Source of the DNA: Bryum argenteum
Taxonomy: Eukaryota; Streptophyta; Bryopsida; Bryales; Bryaceae
NCBI GenBank assembly: GCA_037043015.1
Contig: CM073323.1
Span: 14,443,758 to 14,507,757 of the forward strand
DNA length: 64,000 nucleotides
Direction of reading: 5' to 3'
Positions within the stretch are counted from its first letter, which is position 1. Each line of letters opens with the position of its first letter. A model generated the notes under the pieces. The model searched no databases. It saw only the letters and a program-made list of their open reading frames with translations, and was not told the DNA's origin. Made by a program: the position numbers and the translations under genes. This document shows positions 1 to 12,589 of this stretch, piece by piece.

Positions 1-2
1 AT

Positions 3-978
3 GCCGATGTGAAGGTGGCTGGCAACGATGGCATCAGCATTGACGGCAAGGTCATCAAGGTGGTGTCCGACAGGAACCCACTCAACCTGCCATGGGGGTA
101 CGTCAGCATGAATCTTGGATGTGAATTTGATGAGGATTTGCCGACATGTGGTCATGTCTTGCTCAATGGCGGACATGCAATGTAGTCGAATTGTATGTTG
201 ACTGTATGTTGAATTGTGGATGTACAGAGACATGGACATTGACCTCGTGATTGAGGGAACCGGAGTGTTCGTTGATGAGGCTGGAGCTGGCAAGCATTTG
301 CAAGCCGGAGCCAAGAAGGTGCTCATCACCGCTCCCGGAAAGGGCCCCATCCCGACGTACGTGGTGGGCGTGAACGAGCAGGACTACAAGCACGAGGATA
401 AGATCATCAGCAATGCGTCTTGCACCACCAACTGCCTGGCACCGTTCGTGAAGGTGTTGGACGAGAAGTTCGGAATCATCAAGGGTACCATGACAACCAC
501 CCACTCGTACACCGGTGACCAGAGGCTGCTGGACGCTTCTCACCGTGACTTGAGGAGAGCCCGTGCCGCGGCACTGAACATTGTGCCGACGTCGACGGGA
601 GCAGCGAAGGCGGTCGCGCTGGTGCTGCCAAACTTGAAGGGCAAGATCAACGGTATCGCCCTGCGTGTGCCTACCCCGAACGTGTCGGTGGTGGATCTGG
701 TGGTGCAGGTGGAGAAGAAGACGTTCGCTGAGGAGGTGAACCAGGCATTCAGGGATGCGTGCAACACCCCCCAGTTGAAGGGAATATTGGCAGTGTGCGA
801 TGAGCCTCTGGTGTCAGTAGACTTCAGGTGCACGGACGTGTCATCGACTGTGGACTCGTCGTTGACGATGGTTATGGGAGACGACATGGTGAAGGTTGTG
901 GCGTGGTACGACAACGAGTGGGGATACTCGCAGAGGGTGGTAGACTTGGCCAACTTGGTGGCCGAGAAGTGGCAGTAA
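3..978 (+). CDS. GAPA: Chloroplast GAPDH subunit A, 3' part (5' end outside window)
   Basis: Glyceraldehyde-3-phosphate dehydrogenase of the Calvin cycle, acting in the plastid stroma. Two exons are visible, 3-97 and 228-978, joined by a GT-AG intron (98-227). The join falls inside a Trp-Gly-Asp of the [18 protein letters not shown] region and keeps the frame, giving 281 codons plus TAA. The catalytic Cys lies in [12 protein letters not shown] (Cys codon 421-423). The segment [20 protein letters not shown], with Ser where cytosolic enzymes have Pro, is typical of NADP-using plastid enzymes. The protein ends at AEKWQ without the Cys-containing C-terminal extension of GapB, so GapA is the better call. 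The N-terminal transit peptide and most of the nucleotide-binding half lie before the window. Confidence 0.93.
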
Positions 979-2143
979 ATCACACTTCCAAATGCAGCTC
1001 AGTACCACTTTCGAGTGAGTGAGGGTGCTTGTAAGTTACGCAGGAATGCGATGACAATGTACAATTTGAACCAGCACGAGTCATTCTTTCTGCATCGTCT
1101 TTTTGTATCAAATTTACTGAAGCAATGCACTGCTGCAACACATTTGTGGGCCAAATTTTCTCAACAACTACCGACCCCGGAGCCGTTGAAATGTAATCAC
1201 ATTATCAGCAATGTCTTACTTAGTTATGACCATCCTCATGTGCACAATCACAATGCTTTTGGATGTACACATACGCTGGTTGTGACATGACATTGAATAG
1301 CAAACTGTTACGCAAATCACCGATCACAGCATTCATTGTATATCAGTCTCATTTTCGAAATTAGTCTCGGGAGAATGTCCAGAGTCCAGTGTTATGTACT
1401 CTCAATATAGTAAATACTCTCGTACTTTTTTTTTCTGAAGGTTGGAATGTCACTAGCTATTAATAAGAGGAAATGGTTCTTTTGAGGAAAGGATCAGTGA
1501 GGAAAAATCTGTCCTGTTTCCCTCAGGATATTATTGAATCATAATCTTTTATTTTTGAACGTTGACCTTAAAGAAAACATCGTAACTTCAAATTCTCTTC
1601 TTTGTTGCTACTCTGGGACGTTATAGATTGGAGGTCAAGTTGCACATGGAGTTGGAGGAGGTTAGGAATCCTTCTGTCATGTTATTAGTTCATTTCTTGG
1701 AAACTTAAAAAATGTACCAATTAAGTGAGAGGCCTTGCCAGCAGAAAAGATTCACACCTTACACATTTCTCGAATGTATCAGGGCCTTCCCGGCCGTAAA
1801 GGATTAAATAGTTGCGTGTGAATCCTCGAATGATTTCTTACCGGAGAAATTCAGGCTCAAAATATAACAATATCCACCACGACATACAGAGGACAGTAGC
1901 TTCAAGTTGACTTTCGCTTTAAAGTCCGTCAACTCCAAAAAAAAAGGTCCAAGTCCAATAAGCTATAGGTAGGAGCTTCGGAGACGCTTTTCTATCAAAA
2001 TCGCAATCGCTAGAATCGATATCGCAGCAAAATTGATGCAACAGCCAAAGCTGCAGTGGAATTAGCCAGAGATTCACAAATTCATGTGAGAATCACGATT
2101 CTTGTCAGCATACAAGTTCAACTATTGAGGAGGAATCGCAGCG
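979..2143. other. Intergenic: GAPA 3' UTR and upstream of amidohydrolase
   Basis: No protein-coding exon is supported here. The first few hundred bases are presumably GAPA 3' UTR. The stretch just before 2144 should hold the promoter and 5' UTR of the next gene in the same direction. I saw no TATA box or terminator that I would defend. Confidence 0.5.
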
Positions 2144-5100
2144 ATGGCGATGGCGATGGCGGAAGGGGGAGAGAAGAAGGTTACGCTACTGATCAATGCG
2201 AGCATTATCACGATGGACAAGGAGTTGCGTGTCTTTCTAAAGAACGGAGCCGTGGCTATAGTCGGAGACAAGATTGCTGCAATCGACAAGTCGGAGGACA
2301 TTTTGAGCGCGTACAAGAGCAAGGCGGACACTGTTCACGATCTCTCGTCTCGGTGGCTCATCCCAGGCAATCCTCAACTCCTCTATCGCTTACTCAGTTT
2401 TGCATAAAGTGGCCGGGCTAATGAAGGATTTTGATGCTTCAGGATTGATCAACACGCATGTGCATACGTCGCAGCAACTAGCGCGCGGTATAGCTGATGA
2501 TGTGGATCTGCTCACTTGGTTGCACGGCCGCATTTGGCCGTATGAGTCCAACATGACCGACGAGGATTCTTATATCTCCACTTTGCTTTGTGGCATTGAG
2601 CTCATCCACTCCGGGGTAAGAGAAGTCGTCTTCTTGCCAGGTATGATACTCCATTGTTCGGATTCAAGGAACTGAAGGTGCTGTATGGTAGGTGACATGT
2701 TTTGCAGAGGCAGGAGGACAGCACGTGCCTGCGATGGCGCGCGCTGTGGAAGAACTCGGCATTAGGGCGTGCTTGACGCGCTCAACGATGGATTGCGGGG
2801 AAGGATTGCCTTCCTCTTGGGCTGCCGAAACCACACAATCCTGCTTGCAGGTAACCCTAATCAAAGCAGACATCTCCACTCTTGTTTCCGTAGACAACCT
2901 GTGAATGTTGCAGAAACGAGTGATGTTGGATGAGCATGAACAGATATGCTATTTGATTTGCCTGAATGAACATGAACAGATATGTTGCATGCATTTGTCT
3001 ATGTTGACTGATAATTGAAATGAGTACACTCAACTGGAGGTATCGGTTTGAGGAGGATATGTCTTCCTTATGCTCTGACACTTAGCATCCGATCACAGGT
3101 CCAGGAGGAGCTTTTTGAGAATTTGAACGGAAGTGCAGAAGGTAGGATTCGTATCTGGTTCGGACTACGCCAGATTCTGAACGCTACCGACCCCCTGCTG
3201 CTTGAAACGAAGGCCGCTGCCGACAAACACAAGACTGGAATCCACATGGTATGAACCTCTTATTGACTCTTATTCCATTCTCCCATCAATCTCTTAGCCT
3301 GTTTTGTGGTGCAGCATGTTGCAGAGATTCCGTTCGAAAATGAGTGGGTGACGAAGACAAGAGAGGTTGAGCATGGGACAGTCACCCACTTGGAGAAGAT
3401 CGGAGTACTAGGAGAGAATCTCTTGGCTGCTCACTCTGTCTGGGTTAGTCCAAATGAGGTATGCCCTGAACCCTCAATTTGAAACTAGACACACTCGATC
3501 TATGCATTAACCCTTAAACGCCGAAGGTGACCCGACGTGTCATATTCCAACAGAATCTCCTCTGTTATTCCAACAGAATCTCCTCTGTTATTCCAACAGA
3601 ATCTCCTCTGTAGCTCTCAATGTACTCAACTTTTCACTTATATTCAGATGTCAAACTGGTGAAAAAAAAGTGAAATTTTAGAATTCAAATCACAATTTGT
3701 ATGAGTGATTTTGTGCTTTGAAAGGATTCTGGTAGGTAGGTTGGGATTGTACATAACCTTGTAGGAGGTTGCAAGCTCATCATTGATTGGATCATTCACG
3801 ATGCCCAAGTTCAAAAAGTGCACTATTCATGATGCCCAAGTCCAAAAGATGTTGTGATTTAATACTGGGCTGCCCAAATCCGTATAGCTAGACGTTTAAG
3901 GGGGTAATAAATGGGATTATGAGAGAGCAGGTACAAATGATGGCAAAACGAGGTGTGAAAGTCTCACATTGTCCTGCTGCTGCAATGCGAATGCTTGGAT
4001 TTGCTCCCATTATCGAGATGCAAGCGGCCGGAGTCTGTGTCTCTCTCGGCACCGATGGTGCTCCTTCCAACAACCGTATGAGCTTAGGTGAGTTGCCTGT
4101 TTTGATTCCTGCAAGCTAAGACATCCATGTAAGTTGCTGCGAGATGACTTACTGGTCGCTCTTTTCTACAGTTGATGAAATGTACCTGGCGTCGTTGATC
4201 AACAAAGGGAAAGCAGCGTATGAAAAGGGCATGACTGATCCCACGGCCCTGCCTGTGGAGACCATCTTGCAAATGGCCACCATCAATGGAGCCAAGACTG
4301 TTCTTTGGGAGAATGAGATTGGGTCCCTTGAGGTTGGGAAGAAGGTAAAGTTAGAATTTAGCACAACAGAATCCTGTCTTCTGTTTCGATACCAAAGTAA
4401 AGTTTATCATACACTATGTTGCACACTAAATTGTACCATACACTATCTTGTTTATTATGAGTTTGCAAACCATTCTTGAATAATGGCTTCACGAACATAC
4501 GAACTCCTTTACCAAACCTTGTTTTATCTGATAAGATTACCTTGATACCACAAAGTCTCTTAGTCAGCGGGTACTCTAGATTTAGTTGAATGCTGCGTAG
4601 TGTAATTTATCAAGCTTTGCTTTGATGAAGTACACTAACTACAAGGAAATGCATTGACTAAGAACCGATGCTTTCAATGAATGCAGGCTGATCTAGTAAT
4701 CCTTAACCCGGACCTGTGGACGATGCTGCCTCTTATAGACCCGTGAGTACTTTCTTCCCTAATACGCACCCACAACTCAAATTATGATCCATCTATCAAG
4801 AAACGGCACTGATACTGTCGTGATCTCTCTGCAGAATTGCCAACATCGTTAACTGCATGCGCACCGAGAACATTGAATCTGTGATGTGCAATGGCCGCTG
4901 GATCATGAAGAATCGAAAAATTTTAACAGTTGATGAGGTCAGTGAGTGATTCATCACCTGCGTGGATTGGTATTAAATGGGAGAACCTCATCTCATCGCG
5001 CCTATTATGTGTAGGGTAAGATTAGCCAAGAGGCGCAGAAGCTTTCTTCCGACTTAATGGAGCGCGCCAACATCATGCTTCCAACAAGAATGAACGTCGT

Positions 5101-5146
5101 CCATTGGGAGAGCGATGAGCCGCATACACCTACTGTGGTGTCTTGA
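2144..5146 (+). CDS. Amidohydrolase, TRZ/ATZ (MtaD-type) family deaminase
   Basis: Predicted zinc-dependent deaminase of the chlorohydrolase/5'-methylthioadenosine-S-adenosylhomocysteine deaminase family; the exact substrate cannot be read from the sequence. Ten exons join in frame: 2144-2366, 2443-2615, 2692-2850, 3099-3248, 3315-3458, 3931-4087, 4172-4344, 4687-4742, 4835-4937, 5015-5146. This gives 489 residues, a normal family length. Metal and catalytic motifs are all present: INTHVHTS (His80, His82), GIHMHVAE (His236, across the exon 4/5 junction), VSHCP (His296) and GTDGAPSNN (Asp325). The start is the first in-frame ATG, in a GCGATG repeat. Intron 1 must be GC-AG (CAG|GCAATC) to keep frame and motif. 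Intron 5 (472 bp) holds repeats. Guanine or other purine deamination is an alternative role. Confidence 0.85.
3508..3906. mobile_element. Possible MITE in intron 5 of the amidohydrolase gene
   Basis: The intron is flanked inside by TTAACCCTTAAACGCC at about 3508 and an imperfect inverted counterpart, GACGTTTAAGGGGGTAA, near 3890-3906. The length is about 400 bp with no coding content. The TTAA-like ends recall piggyBac-type termini, but the target duplication is not clear. The 23 bp tandem repeat at 3543-3611 lies inside it. Confidence 0.35.
3543..3611. repeat. Three 23-bp tandem repeats
   Basis: Three essentially identical consecutive copies of a 23 bp unit (core CCAACAGAATCTCCTCTGT), all within intron 5 of the amidohydrolase gene. 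No coding effect is expected. Confidence 0.9.
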
Positions 5147-5763
5147 TGCATCCACTGAATCCGAAGCAGGTCTGATAAAACTTGGAGAAGGTCACCAAGG
5201 TAGGACAGAGCCCCATCTGCAGAGGCAACTAGATTGCAACTTTTGAGGACTATCAGCAGCAGAAAATGACTCCACACTGTCATAACAATAGATGTTCGCC
5301 AGCTGCTGAGCAGATTAAATCGATTTCAAAGCGCTGGGGGGGCCTGTAAGGTCAAATTCGGTGTCCTGCAGATTGTCAGCACACTAAGTATCGACTTCGT
5401 ATTGAAAAATGTGACTTGGGGCCGCCGCAAGCGCGCGGCCGGAAAAAAAGAATCTAGACCCGCGGCCGCTTCGAATCACAACCGACGTGGGCATAGTATG
5501 ATACATTTTCAAACAACGGTGCACGAAGGTGCACATGGTACAAAAAAAGTAATAGGGCGTGCTCAGTTGTTTGAGAGGTCCCCACCTTCCCTGCTCTGAA
5601 GTAAAAATAGCTTCTACCTTTCTGTAGTGCAATATCCTGTTCAAAATTTGGTACTCAGGTTACCAGCTACATGCCCTGAAATTGGGTTTAATCAGTAAAA
5701 CCCCTAATGTTCCTGAGACTTCCAACCGATAGTGAATATCAACTGTACAGAGAGAACTTGCTC
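5147..5763. other. Convergent intergenic spacer
   Basis: Region between the 3' ends of the amidohydrolase gene (+) and SMC6 (-), presumably holding both 3' UTRs. It includes a GC-rich patch at 5415-5475 with a NotI-type GCGGCCGC string. No gene was found. Confidence 0.5.
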
Positions 5764-8700
5764 CTAGGGGCGAGGGGCTGACATCTGCTGCTTCCTGACA
5801 AAGGGACCGGGTTTCACCGAGGAGATGTCATGAGGTGTAATAAAGATCCATTGCGAGCCTTGTTTTACAGCGAAGTCCACCACGGTGTCCAGACTGATTT
5901 TCCGGCTGACGGCGTCCATGAAGACATCGAACTCATCCATGGCTCGAAAGGGAGCCTCCGTCATATCGTGAAGTGCTAACGCAAATGACAATGTCGAGTA
6001 GGACCTTTCTCCACCGGAAAGGGCCCGCGTATCTCGCACAGCACTACCGGAAGTGTCTTGCGGCATCTGAACTTCCAATGCCAGTGTCTCCGTTTCGTAG
6101 TCCACCTTTACGCTGCCACTAAACCCTTTCTTCCGGAGATGACCATTGAACTGCCATGTTAGCTGTCGGCGGAGGAATACACAGTTCCGTTGGAACTTAC
6201 TACAACGCTTCTTGAATGCACCATTTAGCATCTCAAGTTTGCCATGGAAAATGTTATAGGATAGCTCTTTCTTCGCAACCTTCCGCTCAATCTTGTTTCG
6301 CTTCTCCAAAAGCTCATCCAACGGTTCGTTCTGCTGCTGTTCACGTCGAATCCTATTCTGTAACTTAGTATAGTCAGCGCTCAACGTATCCGTCACCTTG
6401 CCTTGCAGTCCACCTAGGTCAATAACGTCTTGTTCTGGACAAACTTTAAGAGCCTTGCTTCTGTGTTCTTCCAACTCCTTCTCAAGCTCCTCGACGTTCC
6501 TCTCCCTTGAAGTGATTTCAGGCGTAACGTTGCTCGACACTGCGCTAAGATACCTTTGCTTTTTCGCCAGAACATCCTTCAGCTCATCGTCTAGTTTGAG
6601 TAACTCCTGTTCTGCAACATTTGATGCGTCGATGTCTCCTTTGGCCGACTCGCGGAGCTCATTGAATCGAGTTCTTACTTCGCTCACTTTTGCTTGTGCC
6701 CTCTCCACTTTAAATTGCAGTTTCACAACAATGTCTTCGTTAAGCTGAATGTCGTTCTTCACTTTAGCCGCCTCGTCTTCCAGCTCATGCACATCAGGCC
6801 CAGGCTCCAGTGCCGATTCGGCACGAGCGGTTCTCTCTAACTCGCGTAACCGGAACTCATCGCTCGTGATATCTCGTTGAAGAGTCATCTTCCTCTTTTT
6901 GGCGGTTTGAAGCTCATCCTGGCAGGTCCGAACATAGTCGTCGGCTGTTCGCTTTCGGTTTGTAGTTTGCCGTAAGTTGTTCTCGAGCTCCTGAATTTGT
7001 GCCTTCACTTTATTCTCCTGCTCATCTATGCGCACGCCTAACCGCCCCTGCAACCGCCGATCCTTGGGCAACGTAGTCTCACTCCCACCTCTTGCGAACA
7101 TCTTCAAGCCATCTTTCGTAAGTACCTCTTTCACATTCTGACTGATTCGAGACCTGCTGAAAGCGATGGATTTTCCCTCATCATAATCTACTGCAAGGAC
7201 TTGCCGTTCCACGCTTCCCTGCACGCACATCACCAATGAACTTCTGAATATGTATACAAATGAAGAATACACTACATGGGATGAGTATATACGACTGAAA
7301 ACTAAAAGAGCCTCACAGAAAACTAAAAGCTACAGAACTTGATTAAGATTATTATTCGAACCAATGCAGTGTCACGACGCAATGGAACAGAAAAAAGCTG
7401 GTAGGATTCTACGCCAAAAGTATGACAACAACTACAACAATAAGAAATACGAGCAATGTAACCAAGCCCCTGAGCAAGAGGTCAGAGTACGTACATGATC
7501 GATGAGAGTGTTCATGACGACAGTATTCTCAGTCTGGAGAACGGACTTCACTGTCACGAGACTTGAGTCCGGAAGCTGATCCGGTCGCATTCGTAGTGGA
7601 GGCAGATTGAAATCATAGATGATAATTTGGAGGTTACCATAACGTGCTCTTGAGGAAATTGCTCTCAGTAATAGCATGTCCCTATGATTTGCCACTATGA
7701 AAGCATCCAGTAGCTTCCCAATTGCTACCTCAATCGCAAGGGACCAGTTTGCGTCAACAAGCGTAAGGTGAGATCCGATGGGCCCAATTGGTGGACTGGA
7801 GAATTCACGTTCTCTCTGTTCTATGAGCTTTAGCAGCTCAAGAACTCTGTCTCCTCCGAACGCGGTCATCTGGTTGAGCCGTTGGTTACTAAGGCGGCGA
7901 AGAAAGCCGGTCAGATCATTCATATTAGTCTTGATTTCATCTATGTCGGCTTTGAACTTTGAAACCTCCTGGTTGGCAGAATCAGTCTTGCCTTGGAGAG
8001 CTCTTTCTTCGTCCAGAAGAGCACTCAGCTCGTTCTTCTTAGACTGAATGGCTTGATTAACCGCCAAGAACTGCTGCTCCCTTTCCATGGCCTCCGCTTC
8101 AGTATGCTGCGCGTGCTTCTGGAGAATATCTTTGACCTGCTGCTCAAGACTTCGCAACTGACCTCTGTGTCTGGTGATATCTCTCCTTTTCTTCTCCAGG
8201 TCCTCATCCACCCCTGCACGTTCTCTAGTTGCATCCGCTAATTCCCTCTCTAACGATAATTGAGATTGTCGCAACTGCCCAACTGTAGTTAGAAGCTGCT
8301 GTATACTTGCTTGTTTCACTTGCATTGCTTCTCTTATCTGACTTGCGGCCGCCTCTGCAGCAGCTATACCATTCTGGGCCTTCACGTTCCTCTCACGCCA
8401 CATTTTTAGCTCGTTTTTCACCTTTTCGAGCTTCTTAGTAGTTCCCTCAACCCACGACCATGCAAGCTTCTTCTTCACAGCATCCGCTTCATTCTCCAAT
8501 AGTTGAATCTGCTGAACACTGTTGATCTGCTCCTCAAGCGACTTTAATTCATCTAAGTACGGCTGCATTTCGTCTTTTATTTCTTCAATTACACCATTCG
8601 CATTCGTAAGGCTGTCACCAATGCTTTTCAGCAAGTCTGCAACCTGCTGCAACAATGTCGCTTTGAAAAAAAACTTGAATTTCTCCTTCCCACTACCAGC

Positions 8701-10350
8701 ATGGAGGAACTCCCTGCTTTTATCCTGAGTCATGATGACACATGGATTCTCAACCTCGATATTGAAATGGTCAAGAAGTTCCTGAAGATCTTCTCTTTTG
8801 GACCCGACTTTCTTTCCATGCTTATCCTTCATCACGAAAGTCTGGCCACCCTCCGTTATCTTCCTCTCTATGGTGATAACATTACCATATAAATCAGGTT
8901 TAAAGGCGTCCCCGCCCTCATTTTTGATGTCCACTACGACAGCACCATAGTTCTGGCCATTCTTGATGAACTCCTTCAGAGAAGTAGCACGCTGCGTGCC
9001 TCGTGCTTTGATCCCGAACGCCACACACAAAGCCGTCAGGATCGCACTCTTCCCACTGCCATTCTGACCTGTGATGAAATTCACGCGATCCACGAGATCT
9101 ATGGACAGGCTGGTGTGACACATAAAGTTTTCAACCCGAATGCGTTTGATGGACCCTGCTTTGTCTTGAGAAACTGTACTTCCTGCCCTTTTATGTCTGC
9201 TTATCTCGTTAAGTACTATTACGCATTAAAAGAAGCAGCCCAGTGCCGAAATACATACTCTCCACATCCATAACGGAACACCGTCAACGAAACCAAGACA
9301 AACCTCGCTCAGAACAGAAAAATCTAACGACCAATAGTAAAGCATACGAACTAAGAAACGAACTCCTGACTCAAACAAAAAATCGACACAGACCAAACAG
9401 CCACAATATCAAGTTCGAAAAAAACGAACCAGTACCACTAAAAGCGGAAGTACAAAATCCGAAATGGATACGCCACACAGAACCTCAAACGTATACAAAA
9501 TCAAGAGCCGCATTGCGCTGTCGTTACAGACCACAGCTTCACTTCTGAACTACCACTACGAACGAAACGGGGTAACACCAATCCTAGCAGCACATACACA
9601 ACCAAAAAATCCAACTCAATTGAACAGCCAAAACCTAACGAAGATTTACAATCACCAAAAACTCCATTAATTTCTACGCAATGTACAGCAGCAACGACTG
9701 GATCCACACTATCACTAAAAGACCAGAAAACTGGCTCCGAACGTTCTCACAGCCTAGGGCCGACTACTGACACACTCATTTACCGGATCATCTCAACGCG
9801 ATTTTTTTCTTTTTTTCTGACAGAGGCTTAGAGCCTGTCCAATGAAAACCTTCGCTTCTGAACTACCACTACGAAAGAGGCGGACTAACACCAATCCTCG
9901 CAGCTCATGCACAACCAAAAAAATAAATCCAACTCAATTGAAAAGCCATACCAGCAAAAACCTAACAAAGGATTACAATCACCAAACCTCCGTTAATTTC
10001 TACGCAATGTACAGGCGCACTGACTGAAAACGCACCAATAGTCACCAAAAAACAACAATAATGCTTTAAACGCTCCCACAGCCTAGGGCTACAGACAACA
10101 CTCGTTACCGGATCAACACGATTTCATTTTATTTTTTTTCTGGTAGAGGTACACAGCCTGTCCAACAAGACCTAAGAAAAAATCGGCAATTCGGCACTGA
10201 AATGCGATAAAAAGACAGCAATTAAGGATACGAGGCGCGATTGTTGTGGTTGCCGTTGGCGTCTCCGTCGTCCGACTCGTCCATAGGCATAGCCTCTTCT
10301 TCTTCCTCGTCGTCTTCGATCACAATTCTGTTGTTATTGTTGACCCGCAT
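5764..10350 (-). CDS. SMC6: Structural maintenance of chromosomes protein 6
   Basis: ATPase subunit of the SMC5/6 complex, which acts in recombination repair and replication-fork stability in the nucleus. Exons in transcript order are 10350-10232, 9196-7495 and 7218-5764; they join in frame to 1,091 residues, the usual SMC6 length. Exon 1 is a short acidic leader (E-D-D-E-E-E-E-E), and its phase-2 donor fits the acceptor at 9197. After the splice come IKRIRVENFMCH and Walker A GQNGSGKS (residues 83-90). Two long coiled coils flank a hinge (around the GPIGSHLTLVDANW stretch). The ABC signature LSGGERS and Walker B FRAMDEFDVFMD lie near residues 1000-1040. Intron 1 is 1,035 bp and contains a tandem duplication; intron 2 is 276 bp. 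Only the first exon boundary is less certain. Confidence 0.93.
9533..10172. repeat. Diverged ~312-bp tandem duplication in SMC6 intron 1
   Basis: Two head-to-tail copies, about 9533-9841 and 9848-10172. They share stretches such as GAACTACCACTACGAA, CCAACTCAATTGAA, TTAATTTCTACGCAATGTAC and CAGCCTAGGGC. Differences and small indels are scattered through both, so the duplication is not recent. Confidence 0.75.
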
Positions 10351-11115
10351 CGTGTGAGCTTCACCTCTACCGCTCCGCTTCTGCAATTGAGATTATGGTG
10401 CCGCCAAGCGCAAGAGATCCGATGCATGGACGCTCCTCTGCGAAAAAAAGACGACGGCGGGAAACAGAAAGCCGGGTATTCGGGGTTTAATAGCTTCAAG
10501 CTTACATGTCTAGTATATTGAGGTCGCCATAGAATTTCGGCTGAGAACCGGCCGGTCCTCAATCGTCTCTTTTTAACGAACTTCGTACAAAAATAATCGA
10601 GCACTTTTGTTGGCCCTGTCCCCTTTAGGGACAAGGAATCGAGTTGACGACTCAAGCCCTTAGAGCACAGACTAATTGTTATTGGGAAGCTTTCAGCATG
10701 TTCAAAATATGTAGATTACGTGCATCAAAGTGTAAAAAATGGAAGAAAAATAAAATGAGAGACCTTTGCAGGAAGATAGGAAATAGAAATGAGAAGAGGA
10801 TGGAATATGCAAAAAAGTATAAGACATGTGCAAGAAGTAACTTAGTACCGTTGTTGCATTTTACTACATAATATCTTGGTCTACATGAACTATGTCTTTT
10901 ATCAAGATGTAGAATCCGTGTGGTTTTTTCGTAACTTGCAATACAGAAAATATTGTTACAAATTCCATCTTCTAGGAATTTAATTAATTCAGCATCACTT
11001 CATTACTTACTCTTGTCAAAATCAAATTGTGTCACTCATTTGTATTCACATTAATTGTTTTGGCTCTTTAGCTTGCTTTAAGTGTCTAGTAGCTCATCAA
11101 TGACACATTACATAA
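10351..11115. other. SMC6 5' flank and AT-rich spacer
   Basis: The first part (10351 to about 10650) should be SMC6 promoter and 5' UTR, read leftwards; short ORFs here lack family features. From about 10660 the sequence is AT-rich with no supported gene. Confidence 0.45.
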
Positions 11116-11217
11116 GTGGCATCATTCATGTACTCAAAAAGTGATCATAAAGAATGATTTGTATTTGTGGCATCATTCATGTACTCAAAAACTGATCATG
11201 AAGAATGATTTTATTTG
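11116..11217. repeat. Two tandem copies of a 51-bp unit
   Basis: The unit beginning GTGGCATCATTCATGTACTC is repeated at 11116 and 11167 with a few substitutions. Confidence 0.8.
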
Positions 11218-11278
11218 ACAAAAATAAGCATCATATTAATTACATACACTCAAAGCATTTATCACTATTAACTTATTG

Positions 11279-11820
11279 TAAGAACATACAATATAACATA
11301 TATTGCGGATATATTACAATTATGATTCACTATGTATTTATTAGTGAGTGCAACAATAGAGAAATCCGCTAAGTACGACGGACTGGGGACGAAATGTCGA
11401 ACTGGGCACCAACTTTTTACACTACGATCGAACTGGGGGCTAAACTCAAGAATGCACCGATTGTGATGGTATTCCGAGTTTGGTCCCTAGTTCGACTTGG
11501 TGCCCAGTCCGCAGCACAGCGAGAAGCTAGAGTGAAGAGTTCGGAGGGGCAGCGCCGAGCGCCGAACATCTGGTCCCCAATTTCGTGCATTTGGTCCCCA
11601 GTTTGCTCTACTTAGCGGATAACCGAAAACTGGGCACGAAACGACGGACTGGGGACCAACTGGGGATCAACTAAGGTCCAAACTGGGGACTACTTAGCGG
11701 ATTTCTCTAATATAACAATATATTTTAAGCATAATATACTTTTTGCGGATATATTGTAAAAACATATGGAGTAACATATATTGAGGATATATTACATTTA
11801 TAACTCATAAGTATATTAAA
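11279..11820. repeat. AT-rich direct repeats split by a MITE
   Basis: Related stretches containing AACATATATTG and GGATATATTAC occur at about 11285-11335 and 11765-11815, one on each side of the 11359-11707 element. This suggests an older duplication later interrupted by the insertion. Confidence 0.5.
11359..11707. mobile_element. 349-bp MITE with TA target duplication
   Basis: Perfect terminal inverted repeats: GAGAAATCCGCTAAGTA at 11359-11375 and its reverse complement at 11691-11707. TA flanks both sides (11357-11358 and 11708-11709), as for Tc1/mariner-type elements. The interior carries many variants of CTGGGGAC/GGTCCCCAG, which form further inverted matches. It has no coding capacity. 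Confidence 0.8.
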
Positions 11821-12589
11821 TACATATTTTTAAGCATTTGATATAACAATCTTGTAAAAAGTGAATCTTGTGAAATATTTTTTCACAAGGTTCAAATAAA
11901 AAAAATTCCAATATCACTTTGGTAAAATTAAATAACTCTTGTGGATAAAAATATGTACTTGCTTAAAAGACTTGTAAGTCTTATGCTTACATGAAAAATT
12001 ATCTTCTTTTAATCTTCATGGTCAGTATTACATTGACTTCTCAATTGTGAGAGTTTGAATAATATAAAACATATTGCAGAGATACCTTTATTATTAGAAT
12101 ACATTGAAGCTACTATTCACTTGTACCATAAAATAAGAATTAAATTTTTTCAACTTGACTTTGGCGCCAACCCCAACCCCACAGCTATCCAAGAGATAGA
12201 TAGAAGATAGAAACTCCGGTCCCTTTCTAAGGGGCCGACGTGAATGAAGTGTCCATTCGTAATGCTACAACTATCCAAGATACTTAATGCCAACGATGTC
12301 AACCTTCATATATAGCTAATAAGGGACACTTGAATCAGTTTTCGTCCCAATAGAATTGAGACACATTGCTCGCATAGTGCATGTGTATACATGCATCGAG
12401 GTGCAACAATTGGAAGGCGGTGAGTAGACGTCGGCAACAAAGTTGCGCCTTCGCATAGATGGCCGCAAGTAGACATCACATGGAGAGCAGCTGGAGGAGC
12501 GCGCAACTCAAAAAGCTAACAGCTGGAGGAGCAGCCCTCAGTTAGGAGCGTGCAACATCGACGGAAGGATCCTCCACCGCTGGCACTGA
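11821..12589. other. AT-rich spacer without recognised gene
   Basis: Mostly AT-rich, with a pair of CTATCCAAGA strings near 12185 and 12270. No exon, RNA gene or element was supported. Confidence 0.5.

Noticed and set aside
163..983. Long open frames antisense to GAPA
   Set aside because: They mirror the strong codon bias of the GAPA exon and have no family features.
5455..5475. GCGGCCGC (NotI) and TCTAGA sites suggesting vector sequence
   Set aside because: Surrounding bases are not vector-like and the stretch is continuous with genomic sequence; chance occurrence.
5455..5500. TTCGAATC string resembling a tRNA T-loop
   Set aside because: Flanking bases do not pair into a T-stem and no A-box or acceptor stem is present.
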